This document shows positions 47,310 through 58,134 of a stretch of DNA of 64,000 nucleotides, piece by piece. The notes under the pieces are model-generated. The model did not search any database. It was not told where the DNA came from and saw only the letters and a program-made list of their open reading frames with translations. Source of the stretch: Zygnema cylindricum (taxonomy: Eukaryota > Streptophyta > Zygnematophyceae > Zygnematales > Zygnemataceae); the NCBI GenBank assembly GCA_037447655.1, contig JBBHKE010002856.1, positions 718,817 through 782,816 on the forward strand, in the 5' to 3' direction. The translations under genes were made by a program, and so were the position numbers. Numbering within the stretch: position 1 is the stretch's first letter; each line of letters begins with the position of its first letter.

Positions 47310-47326
47310 CACGTGTGCATTTATCC
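47310..47326 (-). promoter_or_regulatory. G-box plus I-box pair upstream of psaK copy 1
   Basis: CACGTG at 47310-47315 and GGATAA (TTATCC on +) at 47321-47326, 5 bp apart, about 300 bp upstream of the start codon. Adjacent I-box and G-box motifs form the light-responsive module known from plant rbcS promoters. Also present in copy 2. Confidence 0.6.
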
Positions 47327-47722
47327 TCCGATTGAGGGAGAATGGAAGTCTACACGAGTTACGTTTAGCTACTATTGGCCGGAAATTCGTACGGAAAATA
47401 TTGGATGGAGTACTTTAACGGAAACCGAAAGGGGGAATTACGGATTTTGAGGATACGATTATACGAGGGTGAAAGCAGGTTGGGTTGGTGCAGAAAATTG
47501 ATTCACAAGTGTGTGGTTTGAATGTCATTGGTTTATTTTTGTGCCACACGTGTCAAGGTCTTTGAGGGTCATGAAAAGTGCTCCGTCGGACACTTTTGAT
47601 TCGGATAAGATGTTTTATCGTCGAAGCGACTTTTTCTTATTTTGTGTATTTTGTAGCTACAAACGAAATCCAAAAATCTGTGTAAAAATTCAGTACGGAA
47701 TATGCAAACTGTCTGTTCGACC

Positions 47723-48084
47723 CATAGTTGTTCAAATCGCGCGATTTTTTCATTTTTTCCGATTGAAACGTATAGTTCATGACTCTTGAAAAAATCGCAA
47801 AAAAACGTCTACTGTAAACTGAAACTGAAAATTTACCACAACCTGTAAACAAATTACGGTAACTGTACATTTTAATACGGATATGTACGGAGTTCCAGGA
47901 AAACATACGTCGTAGTTATAGGTACTTTCTGTTTAGTGAACTGAACAGAAATATCACGGAACCTGTACGTTATTTCATCGAAAATGTACGGACATTTTCG
48001 AAAAGAGACGTCGAACGTCACACTAATTTCGCGCGGTAAGTTTGAAAATTGTACGGGCGTCTTCTTCAAATTTTTTTGAAAGAA
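47723..48084. mobile_element. hAT-type element S, copy 2, truncated
   Basis: Starts with the intact terminus CATAGTTGTTCAAATCGCGC and follows S copies 1 and 3 for about 360 bp, to TTTTGAAAGAA, then stops. The right half and terminal repeat are missing. In the other duplication unit this place holds the left part of MITE M3 (54017-54476), so insertion was accompanied by, or followed by, a deletion. Confidence 0.75.
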
Positions 48085-48120
48085 ACATAGCTCTGACATA
48101 CGGAATTTGATGAAAGTTTG

Positions 48121-48245
48121 ACTAATTGTTCATCTCGTAATTAGCGTACAGGAAAAATTAGTATCCTTTACCCTATTTTAGGTAAAACCCTCAAACTTTA
48201 GGGGCGCCGAATTAGTGTTCAACACGCTAAATACGATCGACGGTG
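48121..48245. mobile_element. MITE family M3, right end only
   Basis: Matches 54477-54600 of the complete copy with one mismatch and ends GCTAAATACGATCGACGGTG|TA. The left part was lost at the S copy 2 junction. Confidence 0.8.
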
Positions 48246-48260
48246 TACTGTACTGTACTA

Positions 48261-48473
48261 CACCGCCAATCGTTATTAGCGTGTAAGCTTTTTTAGCGTA
48301 TACGAATAATTAGCGTGGTTTACGCTAATTGGGAATTTGAAAATTTTCGAAGAAATCGTCTATGCTAATTAGGAATTAGGTTTTTTTAATTAGTGTGGAT
48401 AATTCTATTTGAGAATAAAAAAAAAAAAGCGGGACGGAATTAGCGTACACAACGCTAATAACGATTGGCGGTG
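48261..48473. mobile_element. MITE family M2, copy 1
   Basis: 213 bp flanked by TA (48259-48260, 48474-48475). Long perfect inverted ends, CACCGCCAATCGTTATTAGC and its complement. The interior is rich in TAGCGT and TAATT. Identical copy at 54616-54828, inherited with the duplication. Confidence 0.9.
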
Positions 48474-48809
48474 TACTGTACTTCATATGTCCTTTCTAGA
48501 GTCGTATCGGGCCGAATTTTATGAGATAAATTCGATACGACTAACTGAAAGACTTGAAACGTGAATTGTTGCAAAGAGTTCCAAACCCATAAATTATGAA
48601 TTATTGAATTAATCTTCGTGTTAGATTGTTAACAATTTTGAATTTGAATCTTTATCTTTTTCTAATTAAGTAGATGATAATTTGACTAAAAAGGGCTAGT
48701 CATAATTCACTATTGAAAAAAAAAGTTCATAGCACATACAAAATGTTTGTTCCTTAAGTGACAAAAGTTCCAAGGTTTGGAAATAATTCTAAGGCAACGC
48801 TGACAACTA

Positions 48810-49008
48810 CATTGCACATAGTTACCAGCATTAAGGATTTATTAGTGCTAATGCGAAATTAGAATGTATAATACTAATTTAGCGTAAGGAGACATGGAAA
48901 ATTGTAGTTTACTTGCTTACATAGTGTTGCTAACACTATTTTTTGATTTTTAGACAAAAAAAAGTCGCGATTGAATTAATGTTACCAACACCGAACAACC
49001 GAGCAATG
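48810..49008. mobile_element. MITE family M4, uninterrupted copy in unit 1
   Basis: 199 bp flanked by TA (48808-48809, 49009-49010). The paralogous copy in unit 2 (55166-56195) carries a hAT insertion, so this copy shows the empty site around AATGTTACCAACA (about 48979). Confidence 0.75.
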
Positions 49009-49010
49009 TA

Positions 49011-50300
49011 GCTTTAGTTCTTGAGATTTCAGGGTTCTCTATCGATAAATGTTTCGCAAATTTTCCTCAATCAGTTAGTTCACATTTTCAATTTTTGTGT
49101 ATGTTTTTTTAGTTCCTTTTTGGCATTTCCTTTCTTTTGTTCCCATGTACTTATGGTTTATCATAGTGCTTTCTTACTAGATATTATTATATATTCGGAT
49201 ATCAATCACTTACAAAACCACTCAATCGCTTTTACTAGTTGAGGCTCAAGATAAAGTCCCGCGTTCACTTCCCTCATCAATGGAAGTCATTCACGGGTGC
49301 AACAACATATCGTCGATAAGGTATCCGCCGTAGAATTTAGGGGCCTACTTGAGACACTCCCTACGGCTGAAGCGTGGGGTCAACTTCGATCTTGCTTTGG
49401 GTCTTGACTGGAGCTTGGCTTGTTGTTACTCCAATTTCCACTCCACTCCATTTATCTTATCCTCACTTTTTTGTTGGACTTTGTTTACGACTTTGCTTGC
49501 CGCACCCTTCCTTTTTACGCAAGCCCCATTCCATTTGTGGTCAACCTATAAATCAGCAAGGGGTCCATTTACTTCGTTGTTCACACGGTGGGGAGCAATC
49601 AACATAACACGACAAGGTCAAGGATGTAATTGCTACCGTGAGTTGTGAAGCAAAACAACAGTCAAACGCGAAGTGTGGCATAAACTCTGACCACGTTCTC
49701 AATCTAGGGGTACGCGTGGAGCTTGTGTGGATCTTGGAGTTGAGAGAACATTGGGTGACGTAGTCCTCATAGGCCCTTGAAGCCCCCGTGTTTCCTCACG
49801 CGCAACATTGCATACCGGTGTTGCAGCCCGAGATGCACGGGCCTCCAAAGAACGCGACAACACGCACCATGACTCAATTGGTAGTTTCACACCATTTGCA
49901 TTAGAGATCTTTGGGACCTTTGACTCTTCCTTCGACAACTTATTACGTGACTACGCTCGACGATCTTTTGAAGTTACAAGTGTTGGGAACCCTTCTCTAA
50001 TTCCCATGTCGGCTTTTTAATGCCAACGTATATGTGTCCCTTAAGTGTTCATAAGCTTTGACCATTATTTGCCAAAGTATGGTGGTGACTGATGGATGAG
50101 GGTTGCGAGACATTATATCGCGCCATTGGCGCATCTAGACGATATTCGTGGTTCTGACCTTTAGTGAGACATAATCAAAGGCTTCAATGTCATTGGTACG
50201 TAGTGTTTGTACGGTTTGGTTTTTGTGTTTTTATTTTTGTCGTACTTGCTTTCGTTCTTAGTCTTTTAACCAACCTTTGTTGTGCTTTTAGTCCTAAGCG
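49011..50300. repeat. Dispersed repeat R, copy 1
   Basis: About 1.3 kb shared with 56197-57465 and, in diverged form, with copy 3. It has no LTR or inverted termini that I can see. Short open frames conserved between copies 1 and 2 include a 99-codon frame (49349-49648) and a frame with FALEIFGTFDSSFDNLLRDY (49808-50020); the second is open in copies 1 and 2 and recognisable in copy 3. It may be a decayed coding element or gene; identity unknown. Confidence 0.7.
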
Positions 50301-50410
50301 GCAGATTAAGAGGGAGAGGGAGAGAGAGATAGTGGGAGCACCAGATTGATAGGGAGAGGGAGAGGGAAGAGGAGCCCAGCTAAAATGAGAGGGAGAAAGG
50401 GAGGCAGATT

Positions 50411-50484
<74 letters not shown>

Positions 50485-50495
50485 NNNNNNNNNNT
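50301..50495. repeat. (GA)n microsatellite with 10-base gap
   Basis: AGGGAGAGGG units and then pure GA (50412-50484) run into ten unknown bases (50485-50494). True repeat length is uncertain. Confidence 0.9.
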
Positions 50496-51472
50496 ATATC
50501 AACGATATATGATATACTCTTAATATTACATAAATAATCAGCAAATAATACCCAAAAAATATAAAACAAAGGTAAAACAAAAAAATGTAAACCTGGTTAT
50601 AAAATTAGTACAAACACCCTCTAAAGGGTCAAAATCGTATTTGGAACTTTTCGCTTGCTTTTTTTTCGTTTTCTTTGTATGACTACCTATACATATTTAT
50701 CTAGTTTTACTATACCTACTTTAGCTTATACCTATATTCTTCATTGTTCCACCAAAGGACAATTAGTTTCGATGATCTCGTTGTAGAACTTCAATGGAAG
50801 ATATTTCATCCCATCGGACCGGATTGAAATGTAAAATTTAAATATAACAGGAAACCACCTTGTTACTTCTTATATCCATATTCGATTTCATCCATATCAT
50901 TTTGATCTATTTATACATATCCATCAGTATGTTTCTTTTGCTTTTTTTTCGTTCGCTTTTCAAGGTTTATGCTAAAACTGGGAAATCTCCCACAAACATG
51001 ATTAAAATATTGGTCCAAATGTAAAAAAACAAAATGGAAACAAAATATAAAAAACCCATAATAAACGACTAATAAATACATTATAATTCTCATATAGTAT
51101 ATAGCAACTATATATACCTATTGGTTTTACAACATAAGATCCAAACAACAACAAAATATGCAAAAGTGGAATGGACCATTCATCCCCAGAAAAAAAGTTG
51201 AATGTTGAAAAAAGTCCAGATTGCGACCAAGATCTTATCCGTTGATTTGATTTTCGATACCACCAATGGTTACAAAGAGCTACCAATGTACATTTTACAC
51301 AAATTCTGAATCATTATCAAAAGAAAAGGAATCCCTTAGACATTTACGGACTCCTCTAGAGAACTACATAAACAAATCCTAAAAAATAAAAATAAAGCCT
51401 CATCACCTTTGTTTTTAAAACAAAACTAAAAACTCTATGGAGGAAATCTAAGGAAAACTTTAAAAATCCACT

Positions 51473-53072
51473 CTAAAGAACACCGACAGCCTTGAGTCCC
51501 AAAACTGCTCCAACTCCAACCACGTGTCCAATGGTTCCGTAGGCCAAGACATCAGTAGCGGTAAATCCAGCGGGATCTCCGGTCTGGAGTCCAGTCTCTC
51601 TCTCGCTGAGCTTGAGGCCGGCACTTGCGGCGCGGTTTGCGGTAGGGGCAAGTCCAAATCGGGCAGCAAGGAGGAAAAGAGTGGTGGATCCGACCACGAT
51701 CTGGACAAAATAAGAAAGAGATAACAAGAAATTAGTGATGGTTCAAAGACATGTGAGAATGAGAGAGACAAGGAAAGAGTTACAATGGTGTGGACCAACG
51801 GTTGAGCACAGAATATAGTCTAAAGTCGAAGGTTAAGATGTCTACTAATGTCTAGGTAGAAAATTCGTACTGAATCAAGCGAATAGACATAAAGAAATTT
51901 AAAAAAATAATAGAAGATGGTTCGGACAAATATAATTCGAGAACTTATGTCAAAGGGGAAACCTGATAATCACTAATGATAATTTCTCCTCCCTAGCTCC
52001 TGGAGTACACATTAATCAGAAATATATAAAGGGCTTGAATGTAATTTCCATCAAAAAAAACATACAAATAAAAACTGAAAAAAAACCTAAAAAAAACACC
52101 TGAAGAATTTGCAACTGAAGATATCAATCTCATCCACTCGATTACGAAGTAGCGTGACGTCAGCTACCAGAAAATCGAGAAAGTAAAAAATCGTAAAAAA
52201 GGCAAAAACGCAAACACCGACAAAAATAAGCAGGACAAATACCATTGCCTTTAAAAAGATAATGCACAAAGCACAATCAGTTTATTGAACAGCTTCATAC
52301 TCAACGCTATATACTCACCACATTGGTGGATGATCCGATGTAGTCACATCTTGCTCCAAGGGCTCCCTTTCCCTTCACTGGTCGGGAAGCAAGGAGAACC
52401 TACAGTATAAACCATGATTTTTAGGGTTAAGGAACAGAGCCTCCAGAACACAAACGACAAACGAAAAAAACAAAAAAAAGGTAAAACAGTACAAAAAACA
52501 GGAACAAAAACAGGAAATAAGAAACAAAAAACATACAATAAACTCGCAACATATTATGCCAAAAGTGTAAATAGTCTAAATAATTCTGCAAGCAAAAGTT
52601 GAACGAAAAGAGTCTTTAGCAAAAATGTTTTTCGAAAGTAGTAAATGACACTCCAAGAAGGTTGTTGGTGACAACCTTATCTTAAAGTTCATAGGCTCTC
52701 TATTCTAAGCAGTATATACATGTAAATAAATAGAAAAAAAATAGAAAATACGGTAGTAAAAAAATTCCGGGCAACTTCAAGGAATCAACAGAAGTGAATT
52801 TTAGTAAGACTTTCCAAGATAAGTTTTAAAATTTCAATACCTTCTTGGAAATAAAATTCATAGTCGATAAAAAAAAAAAATCAATCAGTTCTTATATAAA
52901 TACGTCATTTCAACAAGCTAACACAGAAACAGAATAACCGAAATGGCTGGAAAACATAAAGAAAATAAGGATTTACCTGTGGTCGGGCAGCAGGGGCAGC
53001 CCTGAGGCCATTGAACTGCGCTGGGGCAGCCAAGGAGGAAGAAAGAGCAGCGGTGGTAGCTATGGCAGCCAT
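51473..53072 (-). CDS. psaK: Photosystem I subunit PsaK, copy 2 (3 exons)
   Basis: Exons 52977-53072, 52319-52399 and 51473-51700 (TAG), same lengths and phases as copy 1, 134 residues. Differences from copy 1 are conservative: V4I and V28A in the transit peptide, F to Y in [10 protein letters not shown] to V in GHVVGVG, and A to V at the penultimate residue (KAVGVL). Intact start, splice sites (the exon 2 acceptor is TAG rather than CAG) and stop argue that both copies are functional. Intron and flank similarity shows origin by tandem duplication. Confidence 0.96.
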
Positions 53073-53193
53073 GGATTCAGAAAGGAAGGAAAGAAAAAGG
53101 AGAAAAAAGTATTGCAAGCTTTGCAGGCTTGTTTGTTTGGGAGTGTGTAAGTTTGATAATTTGGTAACTTTCAGCAGACGCTGGGCCGTCTGG

Positions 53194-53202
53194 TATTTTT
53201 AA
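53194..53202 (-). promoter_or_regulatory. Possible TATA box of psaK copy 2
   Basis: TTAAAAATA on the coding strand, same spacing from the ATG as in copy 1. Confidence 0.4.
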
Positions 53203-53369
53203 CTTTGATATGCTTGAAGTTAACGGCCGGTAAGTTCTGCAAACAGTGAAATCGGACGGCCAGAAAGTACGGACGACGGAAAAGGAGGAAAAGCAGGAAG
53301 AGGAAGGAACGCAGCAGAGTGCGGCTATTGGCGAACTGTGATGCTGCGGATAGGGTGGGATCTGATTCG

Positions 53370-53386
53370 CACGTGTGCATTTATCC
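53370..53386 (-). promoter_or_regulatory. G-box plus I-box pair upstream of psaK copy 2
   Basis: CACGTG 53370-53375 and GGATAA 53381-53386, conserved in spacing with copy 1. A MITE is inserted 48 bp further upstream in this copy only. Confidence 0.6.
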
Positions 53387-53434
53387 TACGATTGAGGGAG
53401 AATAGAAGTCTACACGAGTTACGTTTAGCTACTA

Positions 53435-53633
53435 CACCTTGAATCGTTATTAGCGTTTATAAATTATTATTGTAAATAAAAAATTAGCGTCATTCATTCT
53501 AATTTAGTAAAAGGAGACGTGGCAGATCATGGTCCACGTTCTTAAATAGTGTAGCTGATTATATTTAAGGTATCAATGTCAAATTTTTGGGTTGCCGATA
53601 TAGCGTACATAAGGCTAATAACGATTCACGGTG
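53435..53633. mobile_element. MITE family M5 inserted upstream of psaK copy 2
   Basis: 199 bp with ends CACCTTGAATCGTTATTAGC and GCTAATAACGATTCACGGTG, flanked by TA (53433-53434, 53634-53635). Unit 1 has the empty site at 47373-47374 (CTACTATTGGCC against CTACTA[element]TAGTGGCC), proving insertion into and duplication of a TA dinucleotide after the segmental duplication. Confidence 0.95.
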
Positions 53634-54016
53634 TAGTGGCCGGTAGGCGTACGGAAATATTGGATGGAGTACTTTAACGGAAACCGAAATCGGGAATTAC
53701 GGATTTTGAGGATACGATTATACGAGGGTGAAAGCAGGTTGGGTTGGTGCAGAAAATTGATTCACAAGTGTATGGCTTAAGTATCATTGGCTGATTTTAG
53801 TGACACACGTGTCAAGGTCTTTGAGGGTCATGAAAAGTGCTCCGTCGGACACTTTTGATTCGGATAAGATGTTTTATCGTCGAAGCGACTTTTTCTTATT
53901 TTGTGTATTTTCTAGCTACAAACGAAATCCAAAAATCTGTGTAAAAATTCAGTACGGAATATGCAAACTGTCTGTTCGCAAGGTTTGAGTTCGCACTGAA
54001 TTTCCTCAGTTCATTA

Positions 54017-54600
54017 CACCGTCGATCGTATTTAGCGTGTAGAAATTATTAGTGTGTAGAATAATTTAGTGTCATGTACACTAATTTTGACTTAGAAAAA
54101 TTTCGAAAAAAAAGTTATAACTAATTTTTCAACGTACGCCAATATGGGTACAGCTGATTTGTCGAGAGGATATCCACATTAATATAGGTAAAAGTACAGA
54201 TTCTGACAATTCGTACACTGTCGCATACTTTCACTCTAATTAATTCCTAACTCTAATTTCGGTTTTTTAGGGTTGTAGACAATACGCGACAAACAAATGT
54301 ACACTAAAACAGGTACAAATATGAAATTCTTTAATTCACAGGGCAGTTTTTCGTGTGATAGCAGAGATTTTATTAAAATATCCGTACTAGTATGATAAAA
54401 AAGTACATTTTTATACGAACCGACACGTTCCGTACTCCACACTAATAAAAATATACATAAATTAAAATGGTGTACACTAATTGTTCATCTCGTAATTAGC
54501 GTACAGGAAAAATTAGTATCCTTTACCCTATTTTAGGTAAAACCCTCAAAATTTAGGGGCGCCGAATTAGTGTTCAACACGCTAAATACGATCGACGGTG
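54017..54600. mobile_element. MITE family M3, complete copy
   Basis: 584 bp flanked by TA (54015-54016, 54601-54602), with perfect inverted ends CACCGTCGATCGTATTTAGC and complement. No coding capacity. Only its right end survives in unit 1. Confidence 0.88.
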
Positions 54601-54615
54601 TACTGTACTGTACTA

Positions 54616-54828
54616 CACCGCCAATCGTTATTAGCGTGTAAGCTTTTTTAGCGTATACGAATAATTAGCGTGGTTTACGCTAATTGGGAATTTGAAAATT
54701 TTCGAAGAAATCGTCTATGCTAATTAGGAATTAGGTTTTTTTAATTAGTGTGGATAATTCTATTTGAGAATAAAAAAAAAAAAGCGGGACGGAATTAGCG
54801 TACACAACGCTAATAACGATTGGCGGTG
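54616..54828. mobile_element. MITE family M2, copy 2
   Basis: 213 bp flanked by TA (54614-54615, 54829-54830), identical by eye to 48261-48473. It starts 16 bp after M3. Confidence 0.9.
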
Positions 54829-55165
54829 TACTGTACTTCATATGTCCTTTCTAGAGTCGTATCGGGCCGAATTTTATGAGATATATTCGAGACGACTAAC
54901 TGAAAGACTTGAAACGTGAATTGTTGCAAAGAGTTCCAAACCCATAAATTATGAATTATTGAATTAATCTTCGTGTTAGATTGTTAACAAGATTGAATTT
55001 GAATATTTATCTTTTTCTAATTTAGTTGATGATAACTTGGCTAAAAAGGGCTAGTCATGTCTCACTATTGAGAAAAAAAAGTTCATATCACGTACAAAAT
55101 GTTTGTTCCTTAAGTGACAAAAGTTCCAAAGTTTGGAAACAATTTTAAGGCAATGCTGACAACTA

Positions 55166-56195
55166 CATTGCACATAGTTATCACATTAAGTATTTATTAG
55201 TGCTAATGCGAAAGTAGAACGTATAATACTCATTTAACGTAAGGAAACGTGGCAAACTGTAGTTTACTTGCTTACATAGTGTTGCTAACACTATTTTTTG
55301 ATTTTTGGACAAAAAAAAATTGCGATTGAATTAGTGTTTACCATAGTTGTTCAAATCGCGCGATTTTTTCCTTTTTTCCGATTGAAACGTATAATTCGTG
55401 ACTTTTGAAAAAATCGTAAAAAAACGTGTACTGTAAAATGAAACTGCAAAAATTTACGGAAACCTGTAAAATAATTACTGTAACCGTACATTTTTTACGG
55501 ATATGTACGGAATAAAACGGGAAATATGCGTCGTACTTATTGGTACTTTCTGTTTAGTGAACTGAACAGGAATACCACGGAAGCTGTACGTTATACAATC
55601 GAAAATGTACGGACATTTTCGAAAAGAGACGTTGAACGTCATAATAATTTCGCGCGTTCAGTTTGACATTTGTACGGGCGTCTTCTTCAATATTTTTTGA
55701 AAGAAGACGCCATGGAACATTGAAAACGAAACTGCGAGGAAGCCGCTTCCCCATAATTTTTTTTGGAGTAATGCGCTGTCTGCGAGATAGAGAAAGAAGG
55801 CAGACAGAAGGCGGGCATGACAGACGAAGTTTAATAAAGTTTGACCTCCGTGACATTCGGACCTGAGTAAGTCGTGAGCGCGACGTATTTAAAGGCAAAC
55901 GACTGGACTACCGGTTGGTGAGAATTTCCGATACCAGCTAAGAGTGTGATAAAAATATAAAGCTATAATTGTCCTACCGCTCATTTAGCGTGAAAAACTT
56001 GCAAACTGCGCTATATGTAGTAGTTTTTTGTTTTTTATGTACGGAATTGTACGGAAGGAAATTCATTAACGATTTTTTGCGATTTGATCAAAAGGTTCGA
56101 TGCGTTTGTTACGTATAATTCGTCGCGTACGGTACGTTTGCACTAATCGCCGTGAACAACTATGGTGTTTACCAACTCTGAAAAACCAAGCAGTG
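55166..56195. mobile_element. MITE family M4, split by a hAT element
   Basis: Left part 55166-55341 and right part 56173-56195 match the M4 copy at 48810-49008. The TA flanks are at 55164-55165 and 56196-56197. The middle is S copy 3. Confidence 0.75.
55342..56164. mobile_element. Non-autonomous hAT-type element S, copy 3 (complete)
   Basis: 823 bp with 12-bp inverted ends CATAGTTGTTCA and TGAACAACTATG, and a perfect 8-bp duplication GTGTTTAC (55334-55341, 56165-56172). Inserted into MITE M4, whose empty paralogue is in unit 1. Longer than copy 1 by internal sequence. Confidence 0.9.
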
Positions 56196-56196
56196 T

Positions 56197-57465
56197 AGCT
56201 TTAGTTCTTGAGATATCAGGGTTCTCCATCCATAAATGTTTCACAAATTTTCCTCAATCGGTTACTTCTCATTTTCAATTCTTGTGTATATTTTTTTAGT
56301 TCCATTTTGGCATTTCCTTTCTATTGTTCCCATGTACTTATGGTTTATCACATCACTTTCTTACTATATCTTATTATTTATTCGGATGTCAATCGCTTAC
56401 AAAACCACTCAAGCACTTTTGCTAGTTGAGGCTCAAGATGAATTTTTCGCGTTCACTTCCCTCATCAATGGAAGTCACTCACGGGTGCAACAACATATTG
56501 TCGATAAGGTAACCGACATAGAATTTAGGGGCCTACTTGAGACGCTCCCTACGGCTGAAGCGTGGGGTCGACTCCTATCTTGCTCCGGGCCTTGATTGGA
56601 GCTTGGCTTGTTGTTACTCCTATTTCCACTCCACTCCATTTATCTTATCCTCACTTTTTTGTTGGACTTTGTTTACGACTTTGCTTGCCGCACCCTTCCT
56701 TTTTACGCAAGCCCCGTTCCATTTATGGTCAACCCATAAATCAGCAAGGGGTACATTTGCTTCGTTGTTTACACGGCGGGGAGCGATCAACAGAACACGA
56801 CAAGGTCAAGGATGTAATCGTTACCGTGGGTTGTGATGCAAAATAATAGTCAAATGTGAAGTGTTGCATATACTCTCACCATGTTCTCAATCTAGGGATA
56901 CGCGTGGATCTTGTGTGGATCTTGGAGTTGAGAGATCATTGGGTGACGTGGTCCTCATAGGCCTTACAAGCCCCCATGTTTCCTCACGCGCAACATTGCA
57001 TACCGGTGTTGCGGCCCGAGATGCAGAGGCCTCCAAAGAATGTGACAACACCCACCAAGATTTAGTTGATACTTTCCCACCATTTGCTTTAGAGATCTTT
57101 GGGACCTTTGACTCTTCCTTCGACAACTTATTACGTGACTACGCTCGACAATCTTTTGAATTTATGTGTGTTGGGAACCCTTCTCTAAATCCCTTGTTGG
57201 ATTTTTAATGCCAACATATCTCTGTCCCTTAAGCGTTCATAAGCTTCAACCATTATCTGGCAGTGATGAGGGTTGCGAGATTTTATGTCGCGCCATCTGG
57301 CGCATCTAGACGATATTCGTAGTTTTGACCTTTAGTGAGACATAGTCGAAGGCTTCAGGGTCATGGGTACGTAGTGTTTGTACGGTTTGGTTTTTGTGTT
57401 TTAGTTTTGTCGTACTTGCTTTTCGTTTTTAGTCTTTTAACCAACCTTTCTTGTGCTTTTAGTCC
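56197..57465. repeat. Dispersed repeat R, copy 2
   Basis: Matches copy 1 throughout. Here the frame with FALEIFGTFDSSFDNLLRDY is 115 codons (56861-57208), and upstream a frame reads SLINGSHSRVQQHIVDKVTD then ETLPTAEAWGRLL, vaguely like a retroelement gag. Not assigned. Confidence 0.65.
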
Positions 57466-57621
57466 TCCAGGGGGTTTGTTTTTTTACCTTTGATGGTCAC
57501 CAACTCTTTTACACCTACAATCATGTCTTTGTACTTTGATGGTCTTACCATTGCGTTTTCGGAAATAAAATCTTCCTCTTATGACAAAACATCAATGACG
57601 ATTTCAAGTCAAAACACATCA

Positions 57622-57803
57622 ATAAACCGTTAATCGTTATCAGCGTTAATGTTTTTTCTTCGTACACACCTGGCCGATTTTATTTACGACACCACCTTTG
57701 AAAGATGAGGATCTCACCTTTTCATTACAACCACCAAATTAGCAACCAACAGGTTAAAGAGGCAAAAAAAACATTGACGCTAATAGCGGTATACAATGCA
57801 CTA
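57622..57803. mobile_element. Degraded MITE related to family M1
   Basis: Left end AAACCGTTAATCGTTATCAG, right end GACGCTAATAGCGGTATACAATG, with a weak CTTCGTACACACCTG internal arm. Much eroded. Confidence 0.45.
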
Positions 57804-58021
57804 TAGTTACAAAACCCTAAAACTCTGTGTCCGACAAAAGTCTGATATTTTGTGCGAGATAAGTGGAGCAATCGTAAAATAAGCAAGTACGTACCAAAAA
57901 AGTCAAACTTTGACAAACTGGGCAACATGTCGAAAGAAACAACTATTGCGACGTTAAGAGATCAACCAGAAGGAGATAACAAAGGTTCCATCTCGTATTT
58001 TATCTTTATAAACACATATAA

Positions 58022-58134
<113 letters not shown>

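Larger units (their letters stand above)
44650..50300. repeat. psaK segmental duplication, unit 1
   Basis: Matches 50760-57465 in the same order and orientation: psaK 3' flank, psaK gene, promoter, MITEs M3, M2 and M4, then repeat R. Similarity begins near CATTGGACCGGATTGAAATG (44712; 50815) and ends at TGTGCTTTTAGTCCT. Differences come mainly from later insertions and deletions. Confidence 0.88.
50760..57465. repeat. psaK segmental duplication, unit 2
   Basis: Second unit of the tandem duplication. Longer than unit 1 because of a 199-bp MITE (53435-53633), an 823-bp hAT element (55342-56164) and retention of the M3 left half. Confidence 0.88.

Noticed and set aside
49349-49648. 99-codon frame in repeat R as a gene (also 56537-56836)
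   Set aside because: No start context, splice evidence or recognisable domain; conservation between copies 1 and 2 is explained by recent duplication.
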